Part shown: piece after piece, positions 1 to 12,230 of the stretch
How positions within the stretch are numbered: position 1 is the stretch's first letter
How the letters are laid out: every line of letters begins with the position of its first letter
Assembly: GCA_020055645.1 (NCBI GenBank)
Contig: CM034546.1
Span: forward strand, 122,595,875 to 122,659,874
Direction of reading: 5' to 3'
DNA length: 64,000 nucleotides
DNA from: Tomocerus qinae
Lineage: Eukaryota; Arthropoda; Collembola; Entomobryomorpha; Tomoceridae
Translations under genes and position numbers: made by a program
Notes under the pieces: model-generated
Database searches by the model: none
What the model saw: only the letters and a program-made list of their open reading frames with translations
Told to the model about the DNA's origin: nothing

Positions 1-2367
1 AAGGTGTTGTTGACCTCGCCAGACTCATCTTTTCTCCTTTGAGACGCGGTCAAGAAAAGAATCAAATAGCACTCAGAGAGAAGATAGTTTTCGTGTTTTG
101 GTGAATACCCTCGGTGCCTGGGCTGAGTATTCTTGATCTTTCATCCTTCACATCTATACAAAGTACTCTAACCACTACATCAAGAGTCAAGAGTTGGATA
201 TTTTTAATAGAGGTTTCGAAGGGTGTTTTTGTTGGTTTGAGCGAACTCAAGTAGCACAGTGTGTATATAACCTTTTGAAATGATTTTGATTGAATTGGAG
301 ATTACATGAATCTAGGATACACATCAGTGGTTACAGTGAAACTGAAAGAGTGTGTACACAGGTTATTAATTTTGTGCTGCTGTGAAATTACGATTGATGA
401 CACAAACACACGTGTTATACATAAATACTATAATTTTATCTGCAGTAATGCTAATAGAGCTGCATGAAACCTTTTACCTAATTTTCCGATTCCACGAATA
501 AAACATTGGGATTTAAATCTAGGTCGAATGATGAAAACATGTGAGTGAAAGTTCATTGCACAAAAGAAACGTTTAGAGGATGTAAACTTCAAATGTAATT
601 AGTCCTTTTACTCAGATTGAGACACTCATTGCAATTAATATTTCCCTGCCAATTGCACTGCACGACAGGATCACAGAATACGTAATAACAATGCAAATGA
701 AAGAAATCTTACTCGGAAGAGATATATGAATGGAGTGTCACGAATAGTGTCCCGGGTTCTTTCTACTTACCGGAGATTTTAAAGGTTTTAAGGACTCCTG
801 CTGAAATAATATACTTTTAGTATTGTATCCATAGTCAAGAAGCTATTAGGTAGAGGGAGGGGGTATAGTATTTTATTGTACGTTCTAATAGGATAGGCTT
901 ATAATATTGTTATTTATTATATTAAGCTTAGAATTCTATTTCTGTCCTCCAACTCTAGCGTTGATCTCACCGGGAAAGGAAGGACATTGTTTTGGATAGC
1001 AGGAAGGAAGGAAGATGGGGAATAGAGAAAAGGGAATAGTTTCGTTTTAGTTGAAGAGAACTAATAGAGAGAAGTCTTGAGACGATCACAAGTATCATAT
1101 TTTAGCTTTTTCAGCTTTGTTTGTTTGTTTCAGGTTCTCGAGTTTATCTGATGTGACGGAACATCACAGAAGAAAGACGATCTAATTTTGAAGGAAGTAG
1201 AAGATGTGAGAGAGAGAGAGGAGTCACAAAAGGAGCACCAGACTACGAGGCATGATGATAACAATAAGAACATTATCCGATAGAAAAATAATAAGAGTCA
1301 CAACAAACACTAAAATCCCTATTATCTCTTTCTGTTTAGTATAACATTTGATCTTGTTAAAAGGTCAAAATATTATATTCCCTAAAAAATAAGGCGTCTC
1401 TGCCATAAAAATGTTTTGTATTTCTCAAATATCAAGCACATTTTCTTTTCAACTTGCATGATGAATAAAAGTCAACGGAGAAGAATGCCGGATTTGCCAT
1501 TGGTTGAAGAGGATATGTCTGCAATTGTAATATCCTGCTGATTAGTAGTCTCGTTTCGTTTTCCTGTCCATCAACTTCTCACCACCCGAGAACACTTTTC
1601 TTACGATTTGAACTGCAATTTCAGTTCCATACACTCTTTAATAATTCTATCCCCAGCGCCACTATCATTTGGCCCCTACTTGATGCTTTCACCACTTTCT
1701 GTCGTTAGTACTTTCACCATTTTCTGTCGTTAGTACTTTCACCACTTTCTGTCGTTAGTACTTTCACTACTTATTCCTCTCAACATTCCTACTCTCTGCC
1801 ATTTCATACGGATTACTCTCAAGAGTCACAGATGTGAAGAATGGAAATTCAAACACCTCTGGATAATTGTTTCATCACCATACAGAACCACACAGTCTCC
1901 CGACTACAACAATAATCCTACTTTCCCTAATGCATTTCTATTAAGCATGCAAAACTTTATTAGTATTCCCTAAATGAACTACCAACACAAAACCGGAGGT
2001 TGTTTCTAAGCAGTTTACACATACATACACAAGCTTCACAAAACTGGGAGAGTAAAAATATATTATCCTTGATTCCTTTCACTTATTTTCTGTCTACCAA
2101 ACAGAGTAAAAGCAGTAAAAACAGAGTAAAAGCTCAAATAGTGAGTAGAATGATAAAATACTTGGAATAAGCTCATAATCGTATTTTATAAGGTAGATAC
2201 AGTAAATAGTCTGACAATGATGCTGATCTGACAAAAAGTAACAAACTTTTGTCAAACTGTGAAGGTGTTTCTTTATATTCTGTTTCTGAGTTGTTTTGAT
2301 TCAGGTCTTTCAGACATGGAGACGCATATCTTGCTCACATTCAATTCATATCCAAGAATGCAGATGA
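1..2367. other. Intergenic, no gene recognised
   Basis: No open reading frame here resembles a protein and no credible exon was found on either strand. The sequence is AT-rich single-copy-looking DNA with a short purine-rich stretch near 1160-1240 and one 25-bp tandem repeat, listed separately. It could hold untranslated exons or regulatory DNA of a gene to the left, which cannot be judged from sequence alone. Confidence 0.6.
1686..1770. repeat. 25-bp tandem repeat, about 3 copies
   Basis: The unit ACCACTTTCTGTCGTTAGTA plus CTTTC recurs at 1691, 1716 and 1741 with single-base differences, giving an exact 25-bp period. It is a small minisatellite without coding potential. Confidence 0.85.
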
Positions 2368-2750
2368 TTAAGGTTGGGATAAGTTGGAGGCTAATACATT
2401 GAAATGTCTGTACAAAAATCTCGAGAACGGTTGAACGGAAGTGAAAAATTTTAATGGAAATTTTAAGTACGGATCTAGACCTCGGACCCAAGGCTCTTAC
2501 ATTTTCAAAATGTGGTTTGGTGACCGAGAAATTGGCACCGACATTTTCGCGCGGTTTTTTTAATGGCGCGAAAATGTCGGTACTTATTTCTCGGTCACCA
2601 AGCCACATTTTGAAAATGTAAGAGCCTTGAGTCCGAGGTCTAGATCCGTACTTTAAATATCAAACAAAACCTTTCATTTCAATTCAGCCGTACTCGAGAT
2701 TTTTGTACAGACATTTCAATGTAAAAGAGTACAACTTATCCCAACCTTAA
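2368..2750. repeat. TTAA-flanked foldback element (MITE-like)
   Basis: The two halves are long inverted copies of each other: TTAAGGTTGGGATAAGTTG at 2368 is mirrored by CAACTTATCCCAACCTTAA ending at 2750, and the arms pair through most of the element around a short spacer near 2555. TTAA lies at both outer edges, as expected for a piggyBac-type target duplication, but no transposase is present, so it would be non-autonomous. The open reading frame across it is only a by-product of the palindrome. A diverged half copy lies at 19849-20064. Confidence 0.8.
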
Positions 2751-4999
2751 GGTCACCTTTTGCTCTGCATACAAATATAATGTTTGCAGTTCATCATTGT
2801 AGCTATTTCCTGATTATATTAACTGCACTACACAGACATTGCTCGTTGCAACGAGCAATGTTTCTTTCTAATCGATAGACCAATTCAAACTAAAAAGAAC
2901 AAACAGAATGTACGATTCTATAAGCTTGCTTCCGCAGGCGACCTAATAGTTCCATTTGATAAAGTACCCTAACAGCAGAAATATTTTAGTTACAAAAAGT
3001 TGAAAACAAATGTATAACATTTAATTTGTAGCACTGTCGCTAAACTTTGAGAAGCGTCTAGTTTTATCTAGAAAAAAAATATTTTAGATAGTAATTTTAT
3101 GCTTGTCTATGCCCTACTTTGTAATGTTACATTTGTATTAGTTACAAGGACATGCATTATGTTGCTTAATGTATATTCGGTTTCAGAATAGTCACATTCA
3201 ACAGTATCAACCAACTTTCATCATTTCAATTCAGAGTTTCATAGGGAAAAATATTTAACCCGGGATTTAGCACAGGTAAACGAGAATGTATTTGATAAAT
3301 GGAGACCTTGTTTGTGTGCAAGTCACGGATGGGCTTTGATGTGAACGCTATTAGGTACCTGTAACTCGAGTATAATTTTGTCCTCCATTGTAATTCACCC
3401 CCATGTTACATGCAGTATTTATTTTGTCATACTCACGTGTGTCTCCTAAAAGATAAAAGAACCCGTATGCATTGTCGTATTTCAAATGACAATGTAGGTA
3501 GTAATATTACAAGTAATAAAGGTGCCGATTAAGTAGACTCGCTCTTTAGGGATTCCAACATTAGGCTTTAAAATATACAGCTATAAAATGGTAATAACAT
3601 AGTTACAAGGCAGAATGTTTACCAGACTACTTTTCCATTACGTAGTTTTAGTTTAGTGTGGCACATCATGAAGATGCATCAGTCAGTTAGCTGTGATGTG
3701 AATTACTTATTGGGCTATGTCCTATTATACTTATAGTGACTAAATGCCGTATCCGGTCTTTTCTACGAAAACATTACTACTGATCTTCTCTGTTTCCTGG
3801 TTGAAGTGAAGTTAACCCGTTATTATTTTCGTCTCTTTTCTGACCTAATAAAAAATAAACCAAATACAACACATAATTGTATGGCGCCATTGCCCCCTCC
3901 GAAATCGACTTCTAAATACGGTACTGTAATGGCATGAACTCTCTGCAATTGTCTCTGCAATTTCTTCCTTTTGAAGGGGGCAACTGTGCATGCCGTGTGT
4001 AAATAAATAAAGAGAATAAATAACATTAAATTACATCTGTGCAAGGCAGTCACTATGTTTTCAATTTTGTATGCACATGAATGCATAGCTATATTAAGTA
4101 GTGCATTTATTTCCTTTCGTGGTGAATGTAACCCATTTGTATCTTGTAACCGCTGCAAACCATAATAAAATCCACTTTAATGTAAAGCTATTTCCCTCAT
4201 CCTATTGTTTTGTGAGCAAAAACGTGTGAACACAAAAACAGAGTTTTCATCTCCACCAAGGATATACAGATAGCTTGTTATGTATTCAAAGTTTATCTGT
4301 ACTAGCTTAGTAATCCGACATTTTTAGGGCAATCCTTTCACAAGCTTTTACTTTTCATAGCCTCTAAATACACAAAGTATAAGAGCAAGCAAGGCTAAAA
4401 TGGTCTATATAGAGTAAAATGTGATTAACATTTGATTGTACTTATACTACTTCTACCACGATGGTTGGGTGTCAATTTGGAGCTGTTTATCGGGTCATCA
4501 CTTAAAAACAGGAATGATATTTTTAAAATACATTTAAGTAAAATCTCTCTGGCTGGATTTATAGTATTGTTAATGTACCTACCTAATTTCATAAGAATAA
4601 GGAAATTCTGAATGAGAGAAAATATATTGTCAATCCCTTTCTCCTACCGTATACTCTATTTGCCATTTTTCACGCCATCTCTCCTGTTCATGCAACAAGT
4701 TCAGCGTAAGTTCTTGCTTAGTTTTGGCAATCGACAAACCGTTACATTTCTCTTACCCAAAAATCGTGTCATTTCTACTTCTTGGCTGAAGATGTCCGTA
4801 AATTCCACTTAGAAAGGTAAAAAGTTAACACACTCATACACATTCCTATGTAAATCCAACATTCTGAATCCCTAGTTCATCGTAATTAATAAATTGTTTT
4901 AAATCTAATCTTCTTCATGAGATGCATTAATTAAACTGAGTAAATCTTAATTAAGATTCGCTGAATTGATTAAATAAAGGATGAATTAAGTTGTGTAAT
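2751..4999. other. Intergenic, no gene recognised
   Basis: No convincing exon was found. Near 2815-2945 lies a diverged copy of a dispersed repeat, with the palindrome ATTGCTCGTTGCAACGAGCAAT and a TCTATAAGC motif followed by CAGGCGA. The same motif pair ends the repeat at 16080-16315. The rest looks like unique AT-rich DNA downstream of the arrestin gene. Confidence 0.55.
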
Positions 5000-7900
5000 T
5001 TATTTTTCTTCTTCCTCCTCAGTTTCTTCCAATACAATACAATTTTTCATGCTTATGCCAACAATAGGAGGTATCACTTTTGGATTTACAATAGTAACGT
5101 TATGATCAGGAGAGGAAACTGTGGGAAGTGGACTATTTTTAGGACTAGGTTTTTTGCTCTCAGGATTTTCTTGCACTTGAACAGAGTTGACATTGTTCAG
5201 AAGAACTGGGGAAGACTTTTTCAAGGGATTTACTATAGGCGATCCGATTATCAAGGGAAGTTTAGCTTCCATGGGACGTTGAAGAAGTCGGGCAGGAGTC
5301 ACAGCAATCTAACAAGTTAAAAAATAATGTATGTCAAGAACTGTATAAATCTTATTACCATATAACCAGTGCAATATTTCAAACTTTATTATGTGCATAA
5401 AATATAAGTATAAGAGAGTCAGGCTACAGAAGTTTAGCCTTTAGGTGGTTGCATCTCCATCCCGAAGCTCACCTGGAGATGTATTTAGATTTACTAGGAA
5501 CAATGTTTGCAAAATACAAAACAGACAGCTTTCGACAAGGATTAGGGCAAGGAAAATCAATAACGACCCTTAAAAATTGATATTATTTACCAACTATATG
5601 TCTATTTTTAAGTTTTTAACCTTGTCCATGCACAAACTCAATATGGAATCTCCATATTGCAGTTCTCTTTAACCATTAGAGGATACTAAGAAGGAATTCG
5701 GTTCGTTTAACTTATTTGTAACTTACTTTCAGGAAATAGTTGAGCTCGATGAGACGACGGCAGCCTAAGTGCGTGGGTGGGATTTTAGGTATTTTGAAGA
5801 CGTCTCCTCTCCAAATTTTGTCTTCTCCTGGGAGTACTAAAGGACCAGCGACTTCATAAAGAACTCCGTATTCAGAAAGGATTTTTTTGAAATTTCCTCC
5901 ATCAAGGAAATGCAATTCCTTAGTGCATAAAAGAGAAACATGTGTGATGATAAATTAGGTTACGTTTTCTAACTTCTATCTTCCAAGATTATTTTCAAAA
6001 TCTTTCTATTAAGTACATATCCAGTAAAATGCAATTTTGAAATATCCTTACTCTGACAAGTAAAAGTTTGGCTTGCAAATCCATAGAAGTGGCATTGTTG
6101 ATATCAGCAATGAAAGACACAAACTCTCCAGGTAAATAACCCAATCGATCAACTTTTAGAATGACACCGTAGTGGCCTCCTTTACACAGGAAACTGACAT
6201 TTTTGTGCTTCTTTACTTCTCTACTTTCGCATGAAGTCGGATCACTTTCTAGATCCAGTAGTCCATCCACGTAGAATTTAGCCCGTACAATTTTATCGAA
6301 TTCGCAGAGAATTTTAAGAGTGACGATGATCTGATACTCGACAGAAGCCCGGGACACCTCGATTGAGGCAGGAATGTTTGTGGGGAGTGTGAAAGAAAAA
6401 GGATATTCATTTTTGCCAGATTGCAATACTGTCGCTGAAAAATAGGAAAACAATGCAAGATAATTAGGTAACCAATAAAATTATTGGTTGAAGTAAGGCA
6501 GTAGTGGTTTCGCAAATACCTATGAATGTTATTGTTTTAATTGGGTTAGGTCCCTCGAAAGCGGGCCCTTGCATACCCTGTGTATTTCATGGCGCGATAT
6601 TTTAAATATGCAACCACTGTCTTACTTCAACCAAATTTATTCACATTAGCAAAAAACGCTAAGTAAAAAATCGATATTATTGAAACAATTAAATTGTTGT
6701 GGATTGTAAGCACGAGAAATTAATTTTTTAATTTTAAATGCAGATATCGCAATTCAAGCATTAAAGTTTATTGTAATTTGTAATTAATGTGATCATTAAG
6801 GCTCACCGCTCTAATGTCACGGGACAAAACGTCGACTATCAAATTAGCCTTCAACTTTTTTTCGGTAAACGGATATAACTCCGAGAATACTGGTCGTAGA
6901 AAGACAAGATTGGTCTCTAAAATCGTAGAAAAATGTGGTCTATAGGGCTGCAACTCTACATTTCTTGATATTCATCTCTGATTCCGAGATATTGCAATTT
7001 TTAATTTAAAACGTTAATAACTTGAAATCAGAGATGAGTATGAAGAAACGCAAAGTTGCAGTCCTAGGCCAGGATTTTCTACGGTTTTAGAGACCAATCT
7101 TGTCTTTCTACGACAAGTATTCTCGGAGTTATATCCGTTTTCCGAAAAAAAGTTAAAGGCTAATTTGATAGTCGAGGTCATGTCCCGTGACGTTGGAGAC
7201 GTGAGCCTTAAGAATGCAAGAGAAAACGAGCGAAAAGAAGGATAAGAAAGAGAGTAACGAACAAAGATAGCTTTCAAGTGTCACCCACCCTACCTATACA
7301 CGTGAACGATTTTTTTGGGGATTTTGCAACACATCCGAATGGGAAGTATTGAATTATAATTCAGGCTGTATTTATGGGACATGCTACATGCTTCGCATAA
7401 CACAATACGATTGCATAACTACAGATATTTAGCATTGCACTTCTAAGCAGTACTGTATTTAGAAATCGATTTCGGTGGGGGCTATGATATCATAGGACAA
7501 TATCTATTAGGCATAATCGCGCGAAGCGCGAAAATTTTTGGCTTATTTTGTCTAAAATGAGTCAAAAATAGCCTAAAAATCACATAAAATCGCGCGAAGC
7601 GCGAAATTTTTTGGTATTTTGAAAAAACTTTTCCTTTTTTCTTGGATTTCGGGGGGGGCTTTAGCCCCCAAAGCCCACCCCCTCAATACAGCCTTGCTTC
7701 TAAGCCATACTTAAATTTCTGAAATGCTGAATCCGTAATGTCTATATTGTAATCGTAGACTGGATAAAGCAATTAATTTATCTACCTATAATGTATGGAT
7801 GTATGTATACATGTCTGGTAGGGCGATCGTAAAAGCAAAATGCATATTACAAAAAAATTAACTGCGCTCTGGGTTAGTATTAGCATATTTTGAAATTCAA

Positions 7901-8454
7901 CCAAAATGTTGACACGAAGTTCAATACCAGCTCTGGTGGCCTAGTACTAACTAATTGATTTTCAATAATCCTTAGCTTTCTGAGAATAGTGCTACATAAG
8001 TAAGTATGTTCATAAGAAGCCATCAAATCAAAAACGCCAATTTCTACGTATTAAGGATGATTGAATATTTAGATTTCTCAAGAAATTCAGATGTAGACTA
8101 TAAATGTAAGTTGTAAGGCGTGCTTAAATATTATTTTTAGCTCCAAATAAAATTCTGAATCACTCACCGCTTTCAGCTTGACGAGATTCTTCGCAAAAGT
8201 AATATTCTTCAGGATAGTTAACATTGGGATTGACATTTGCAAATCTTTTCCCTTCCAGACGAACGAATAAACCTAAATCAAAATTTGAATTACATAACAT
8301 CAAGAAATTCATCAGGATAAAGTAAAAAAGGCTTATAATAAATCGAACCTTCTATGGGGGTTTCTGCATTTTTTGAGATGATTAACTTCCCAGCTACGAT
8401 CTCTCCGGGATAATAAGTTTTATTCTCTCTCAGAAATTCAATAGCTATTTCCAT
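5000..8454 (-). CDS. Alpha-arrestin (arrestin domain-containing protein)
   Basis: Five exons splice in frame: 8454-8349, 8272-8168, 6434-6052, 5918-5727 and 5308-5000 (phases 1,1,0,0), giving 364 aa. The start ATG precedes MEIAIEFLRENKTYYPGEIV, the typical first strands and YPGE motif of the arrestin N domain (about residues 1-155). The C domain follows, with YLPGEFVSFIADINN, a GCRRLIELNYFLK strand and LPLIIGSPIVNP, which matches the family's lPIvIG segment. ARRDC/TXNIP relatives are cytosolic adaptors that link membrane receptors to ubiquitin ligases and endosomes. Most carry PPxY motifs in the tail. Here the tail (about residue 290 on) is Ser/Pro-rich, ends in a Glu-rich run and shows no PPxY. 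The length is normal. Intron 2 (1.7 kb) contains three transposon relics. The family call is firm; the subfamily is not resolved. Confidence 0.88.
6484..6634. repeat. Short foldback repeat in arrestin intron 2
   Basis: TTGGTTGAAGTAAGGCAGTA at 6484 is mirrored by CTGTCTTACTTCAACCAA ending at 6634. The element is about 150 bp with arms of about 28 bp. It lies entirely in intronic sequence and has no coding capacity. Confidence 0.75.
6796..7211. repeat. TTAA-flanked foldback element in arrestin intron 2
   Basis: The left end TTAAGGCTCACC and the right end GTGAGCCTTAA are inverted. Most of the interior also pairs, for example the GACAAGATTGGTCTCTAAAA and TTTTAGAGACCAATCTTGTC segments near 6902 and 7085. 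The arms are diverged by roughly 10-15% by eye, so it is older than the foldback at 33.3 kb. Outer TTAA on both sides suggests piggyBac-type mobilisation. Confidence 0.75.
7448..7696. mobile_element. Non-autonomous hAT-like MITE with 8-bp target duplication
   Basis: The 249-bp element is bracketed by a perfect 8-bp direct repeat CTTCTAAG (7440-7447 and 7697-7704). Its ends are imperfectly inverted: CAGTACTGTATTT on the left, and CAAGGCTGTATT when the right end is read inward. The interior carries two copies of the GCGCGAAGCGCGAAA palindrome and G-run/C-run ends. It is too short for a transposase. Related interior sequence occurs at about 19275-19430. It sits in arrestin intron 2. Confidence 0.75.
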
Positions 8455-10131
8455 TTTGAATCATTCAGGGCTAAAGAAATAGTTTGACATCGTTAAAACT
8501 CATTTTACAATGTTAGAAAGTATGGATTATGAGTTCACGTTAATACTGACTCCTATCTACGAGGGAATTACTTACAAAAAGGCTTTCCTAAAGACTCCTA
8601 AAAGTACTTCCTTCGCCATCCCAGATCATAACTATACATGCTTTCAAGTATGAAGTAGGTACTTTAATAAGTTCAATAAATTCTAGGGCTAACTAACTCA
8701 AAAGATCATGTCAATTTCATTTTCACTATATTTAATATTAATTGTATAGGTATTTACGCTATAGCGAATTTTTATAATCTTGTAAACCACATTTCCAGCG
8801 TGTTTGATAATGCGACGAAAGGTTTAACAATATTTCTTTAATTAAGTGCCATTTCAAAAATTTCGTATTAAAGCTTAAATTAACTATCAAGTTTATTCAG
8901 ATTATAATTGAAAAGGTTTAGAATCGAAATTAGAACTGGTAATGACCATTAAAACTTTCAAGGAACCGTACATAGATTTTTTTTAATACACATCATTTAA
9001 CGTGTTAGAAATGTACTTATAAAATATTGTCTAATGTTGTGTAAAATAATGTGTAAATTGTGTATGAGCGACGTGAATAGAAATCTAAGCTGTGTCTGTG
9101 TTGTGTCAAAATCAGGACAGAATTACAAAAATTGGTTTGAATTTTTGAGTTGATGTAAAATTAATGACAAATCATTCGTCACATTTGCAGTAGACTTTCA
9201 AGGGTTTCACTAATCAATCCTTTAAACCGAGGAGCTATAATTTATTGAGTATACGACATATATATATACGAGATATATATTTTGACCAAACGACAATAAT
9301 GTTAAATGCCAGAAATTAGAACTTGCACATAAGTGTGGTTACATGTGTAATTGACTTAAGTGTGAGGTGGCTGTTATGACTAGGAAGTACATATTATTAT
9401 TACCCGAATATAGTTTGAGTGGGTAGGGTACTTAAGCGGGAATGAGGTAATTGTCTCAAGTCTCAACCAAAAACTTACAAGCACAAGCACTTTTTTATTT
9501 AGGAACACAAGTCTGAAGAAATGGAAAATGTTGCAGGAGCGAAAGATCAGAGCTGTGCTGAATTCCGATTTTCGATGTCACTTTCCTGGTTAGAAAAATA
9601 TGCCACAGCAGTTCAGAATAAAAGTAGACACATTTAGCGGAAAGCCCAGATGAAACTGCCTATGTAGCATGTAGAACTGAACCAATACTATTCTGAGCTT
9701 TTGCACAGTTTCTCCTTTTGAATGCAACAGCTATATTTACATGGCGTTGGTGGCTGTTTTTACTATAGCCAAGCCAAGTTGTGGTTGTAGGGCAGACAGG
9801 CGACAAAAATAAAGCAAACCTGATGGAAATGCACTCAAATTTACATGTGTCTATTTATGCACACCCCAAATCGTTTATATAATGACTTGATTGAGGGTAC
9901 AAGGCTAAACGGATTTAAAATGTTCTAATCTGAATTTCCTCAATCAAATACAATAGAACATTTGCAATTCTAGGAATACTTAAGGTTTAACTCTTTTTGG
10001 AACCGATCCTTGAAAATTTATTCCAGTGAAATGCTGCAGCTGTACAAATGTACGGATAGTTCGACATTTTTTAAGAATGGAAACTTTAATTACATCATTG
10101 TTACTTACCTATGAAAAGATACTAACATTTC

Positions 10132-10499
10132 TTAAGGGTGGTTAATAGTGGGGTAACTTGAGCATACACTTTGTGCATGTGTATTACTTAGGATTAAAAT
10201 GTAGCTCGTATTTAATTACCAAAAATTGTCAAAATGTCCAAAAAGTGGTGCAAGTTGAGGACTGGCTCAGGAAAATTAGAAAGTTCTAATAAGTTTTGAA
10301 TTATAGCGTTGGCGGGAAATCATGTTTTCCAGCTAACTCTATAATTCAAAACGTGTTACATTAGGAGCCACAAGTTCCAGCTATCTTCCGTTACTTTTTG
10401 GAAATTTTGAAGACTTTTGGTAAGTAAATATAGGCTACACTCTAACCCTAAGTAGTACACACAAAGTGCTTAAGTTACCCCGCTATTAACCACCCTTAA
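10132..10499. repeat. TTAA-flanked foldback element
   Basis: TTAAGGGTGGTTAATAGTGG at 10132 is mirrored by CCGCTATTAACCACCCTTAA ending at 10499, and both ends carry TTAA. Interior arms around AATTATAG and the CCAAAAAGT/ACTTTTTGG segments also pair. A second, rearranged copy with nearly the same ends lies in the receptor gene at 37829-38258, which supports a mobile family. Confidence 0.82.
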
Positions 10500-10652
10500 G
10501 GTTGGTTTATATGGGCATTGTGAAGGCGCGTAATTCAAAGTATTATCAGGGTCCTCCTATAATTTTCGCTAATCAATACTTATTGGCAATTGCCTTACGA
10601 CTCAAAACAATTACTTTTGAATTTAAAAATTCAATTTTTGTAGGAAGTTTGA

Positions 10653-10794
10653 CAAGCGCGTATCCAGAGGGGGGGCTGGGGGGCCCGCCCCCCCCTAAGT
10701 AGCCAGAAAAAGGCGATTTTTTTGTCAAAAAAGGTTAAAAATCCAAAAAATTTTTGGTGGGCCCCCCTAGGTCAAATTCCTGGATACGTGCTTG
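10653..10794. mobile_element. 142-bp hAT-like MITE with perfect 8-bp target duplication
   Basis: Ends CAAGCGCGTATCCAG and CTGGATACGTGCTTG are inverted with one mismatch, and the element is bracketed by an exact 8-bp direct repeat AAGTTTGA (10645-10652 and 10795-10802). The 8-bp duplication is the hAT superfamily hallmark. The element is too short for a transposase. Its G/C-run inner ends resemble those of the element at 7448-7696, so the two probably belong to one family. Confidence 0.85.
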
Positions 10795-12019
10795 AAGTTT
10801 GATAGCAATCGGAGAAAAGTTCCTTCGTAAACATTACCTTAACATGCGTCATCAAAATATTATTTCCAACCCTAATTGATGAACTAAAATTGATCCCTTG
10901 AATTTCGTTCAGGAACCGCCGTAGGGCAATGGATTTTGACTGTTCGTGTAAAGAAGATAATTAGTTGGTTGGTACTACCAACTTGGTAGTATTACTAGTG
11001 TAACATTTACATTGTTGTATTATACTACATTTGCATATTAAGTAGTTCGGGAATCCAGCCAGAAATCGCACTAAGTCTCTCATCTTATATATACAACATA
11101 GTAATTACTACTTAGCCATGCTGAACTATTTGTGCTCTATCTAAATTTAATTTTGTGGCTGTATCTGTCGGTATGCTCAGTACGGAGATATACTTGTTCT
11201 GCATTAGACTAGCTGTTCTTGTGGTGTCAATGCATTGATATAGTATTAGATTAGATTATGCACTTATGCTTCCTATATAGCCAGATGTGGAAGGAATTCC
11301 AAGAGAGCGTTCATCTATTGTGTTGCGAGATAATGTTATGGATGATGACAGCCACTGACAGAGATCCATTCTGTCTGTTTGTTTTTGCGGTGCTTATTGT
11401 CTTGAGAGTTAATTCTAAAGAAAACCTTGTTAGCGTATTAATTAGCATAGACAGAGAATCAGACTGAAAAGAGAAAGATAATTCGCTGTGGAAGGGAGAA
11501 AAAATATGGGATCCATAATAATATTCTAAAATGATGCACAGCTGAACAGATCTAAAGTTGAACCAGATTCGGGGACTAAATATTTACCAATGCAATGAAA
11601 CAGATAATAACACGGGATGTTTACTGTTTATATTTTATGCATGAACATACTTTATATATGGAATGACACAAAAGAGTCCTTTACACAAAGCTCGTTGATA
11701 TCTGCTGAGTTTGAATAGTCATGTCATGCATGCAGAGTATTGCGTTAATGCAAGTTTGCCTTTGTAGTTCTAGTTTGTATATTATGGTTGACATTTTCGG
11801 TCGCCCGGGGCTTGTTTACTGTCAGTAATACATATTCATAGTCCCGAGATGCATTTCTGGGTCTGCTTTTAGGTAGTATTTAGTATGAATCTGCTGGTAG
11901 TTATGTAAGTACAACCTTTTTTACTTTGAGTGACATATTTTACATAGATGATACATCTTTTCTAACGCAGAGGAATATTGACCCAAAAATCAATCTTTTG
12001 TACAAGCTTGTTTTATAGT

Positions 12020-12025
12020 TTTATT
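12020..12025 (-). terminator. Probable poly(A) signal of the peritrophin gene
   Basis: AATAAA on the minus strand lies about 205 bases past the peritrophin stop codon, a reasonable 3' untranslated length. The hexamer is common in AT-rich DNA, so this is a plausibility call. Confidence 0.4.
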
Positions 12026-12230
12026 CCATAAAAAATTAGAAATGAGGCATACAAATAATTAAATGCCAAGTTAAAAGCTTTTAGCACAAACGACATCAAA
12101 ATGTCCCATCAATACCAAATATATTTTTATTTAAAACTTTTTTTTCTGCATAAATTATAATTTAGGTACCTAATTTGATTTTTGTTCAGAAGTCAGGGTT
12201 CAGATTATGAGTTGAATTTTATGAATTTAA

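Larger units (their letters stand above)
8455..12230. other. Intergenic, no gene recognised
   Basis: Apart from the two elements listed separately (10132-10499 and 10653-10794), no exon or RNA gene was recognised. The first few hundred bases should contain the arrestin promoter. The last 200 or so hold the 3' untranslated region of the peritrophin gene. Confidence 0.55.

Noticed and set aside
2273-2608. 111-codon minus-strand open frame
   Set aside because: It runs through both arms of the foldback at 2368-2750; the frame is a by-product of the palindrome and encodes no recognisable protein.
7014-7277. 87-codon minus-strand frame in arrestin intron 2
   Set aside because: It follows one arm of the TTAA foldback; a mirrored frame exists in the other arm, as expected from the palindrome.
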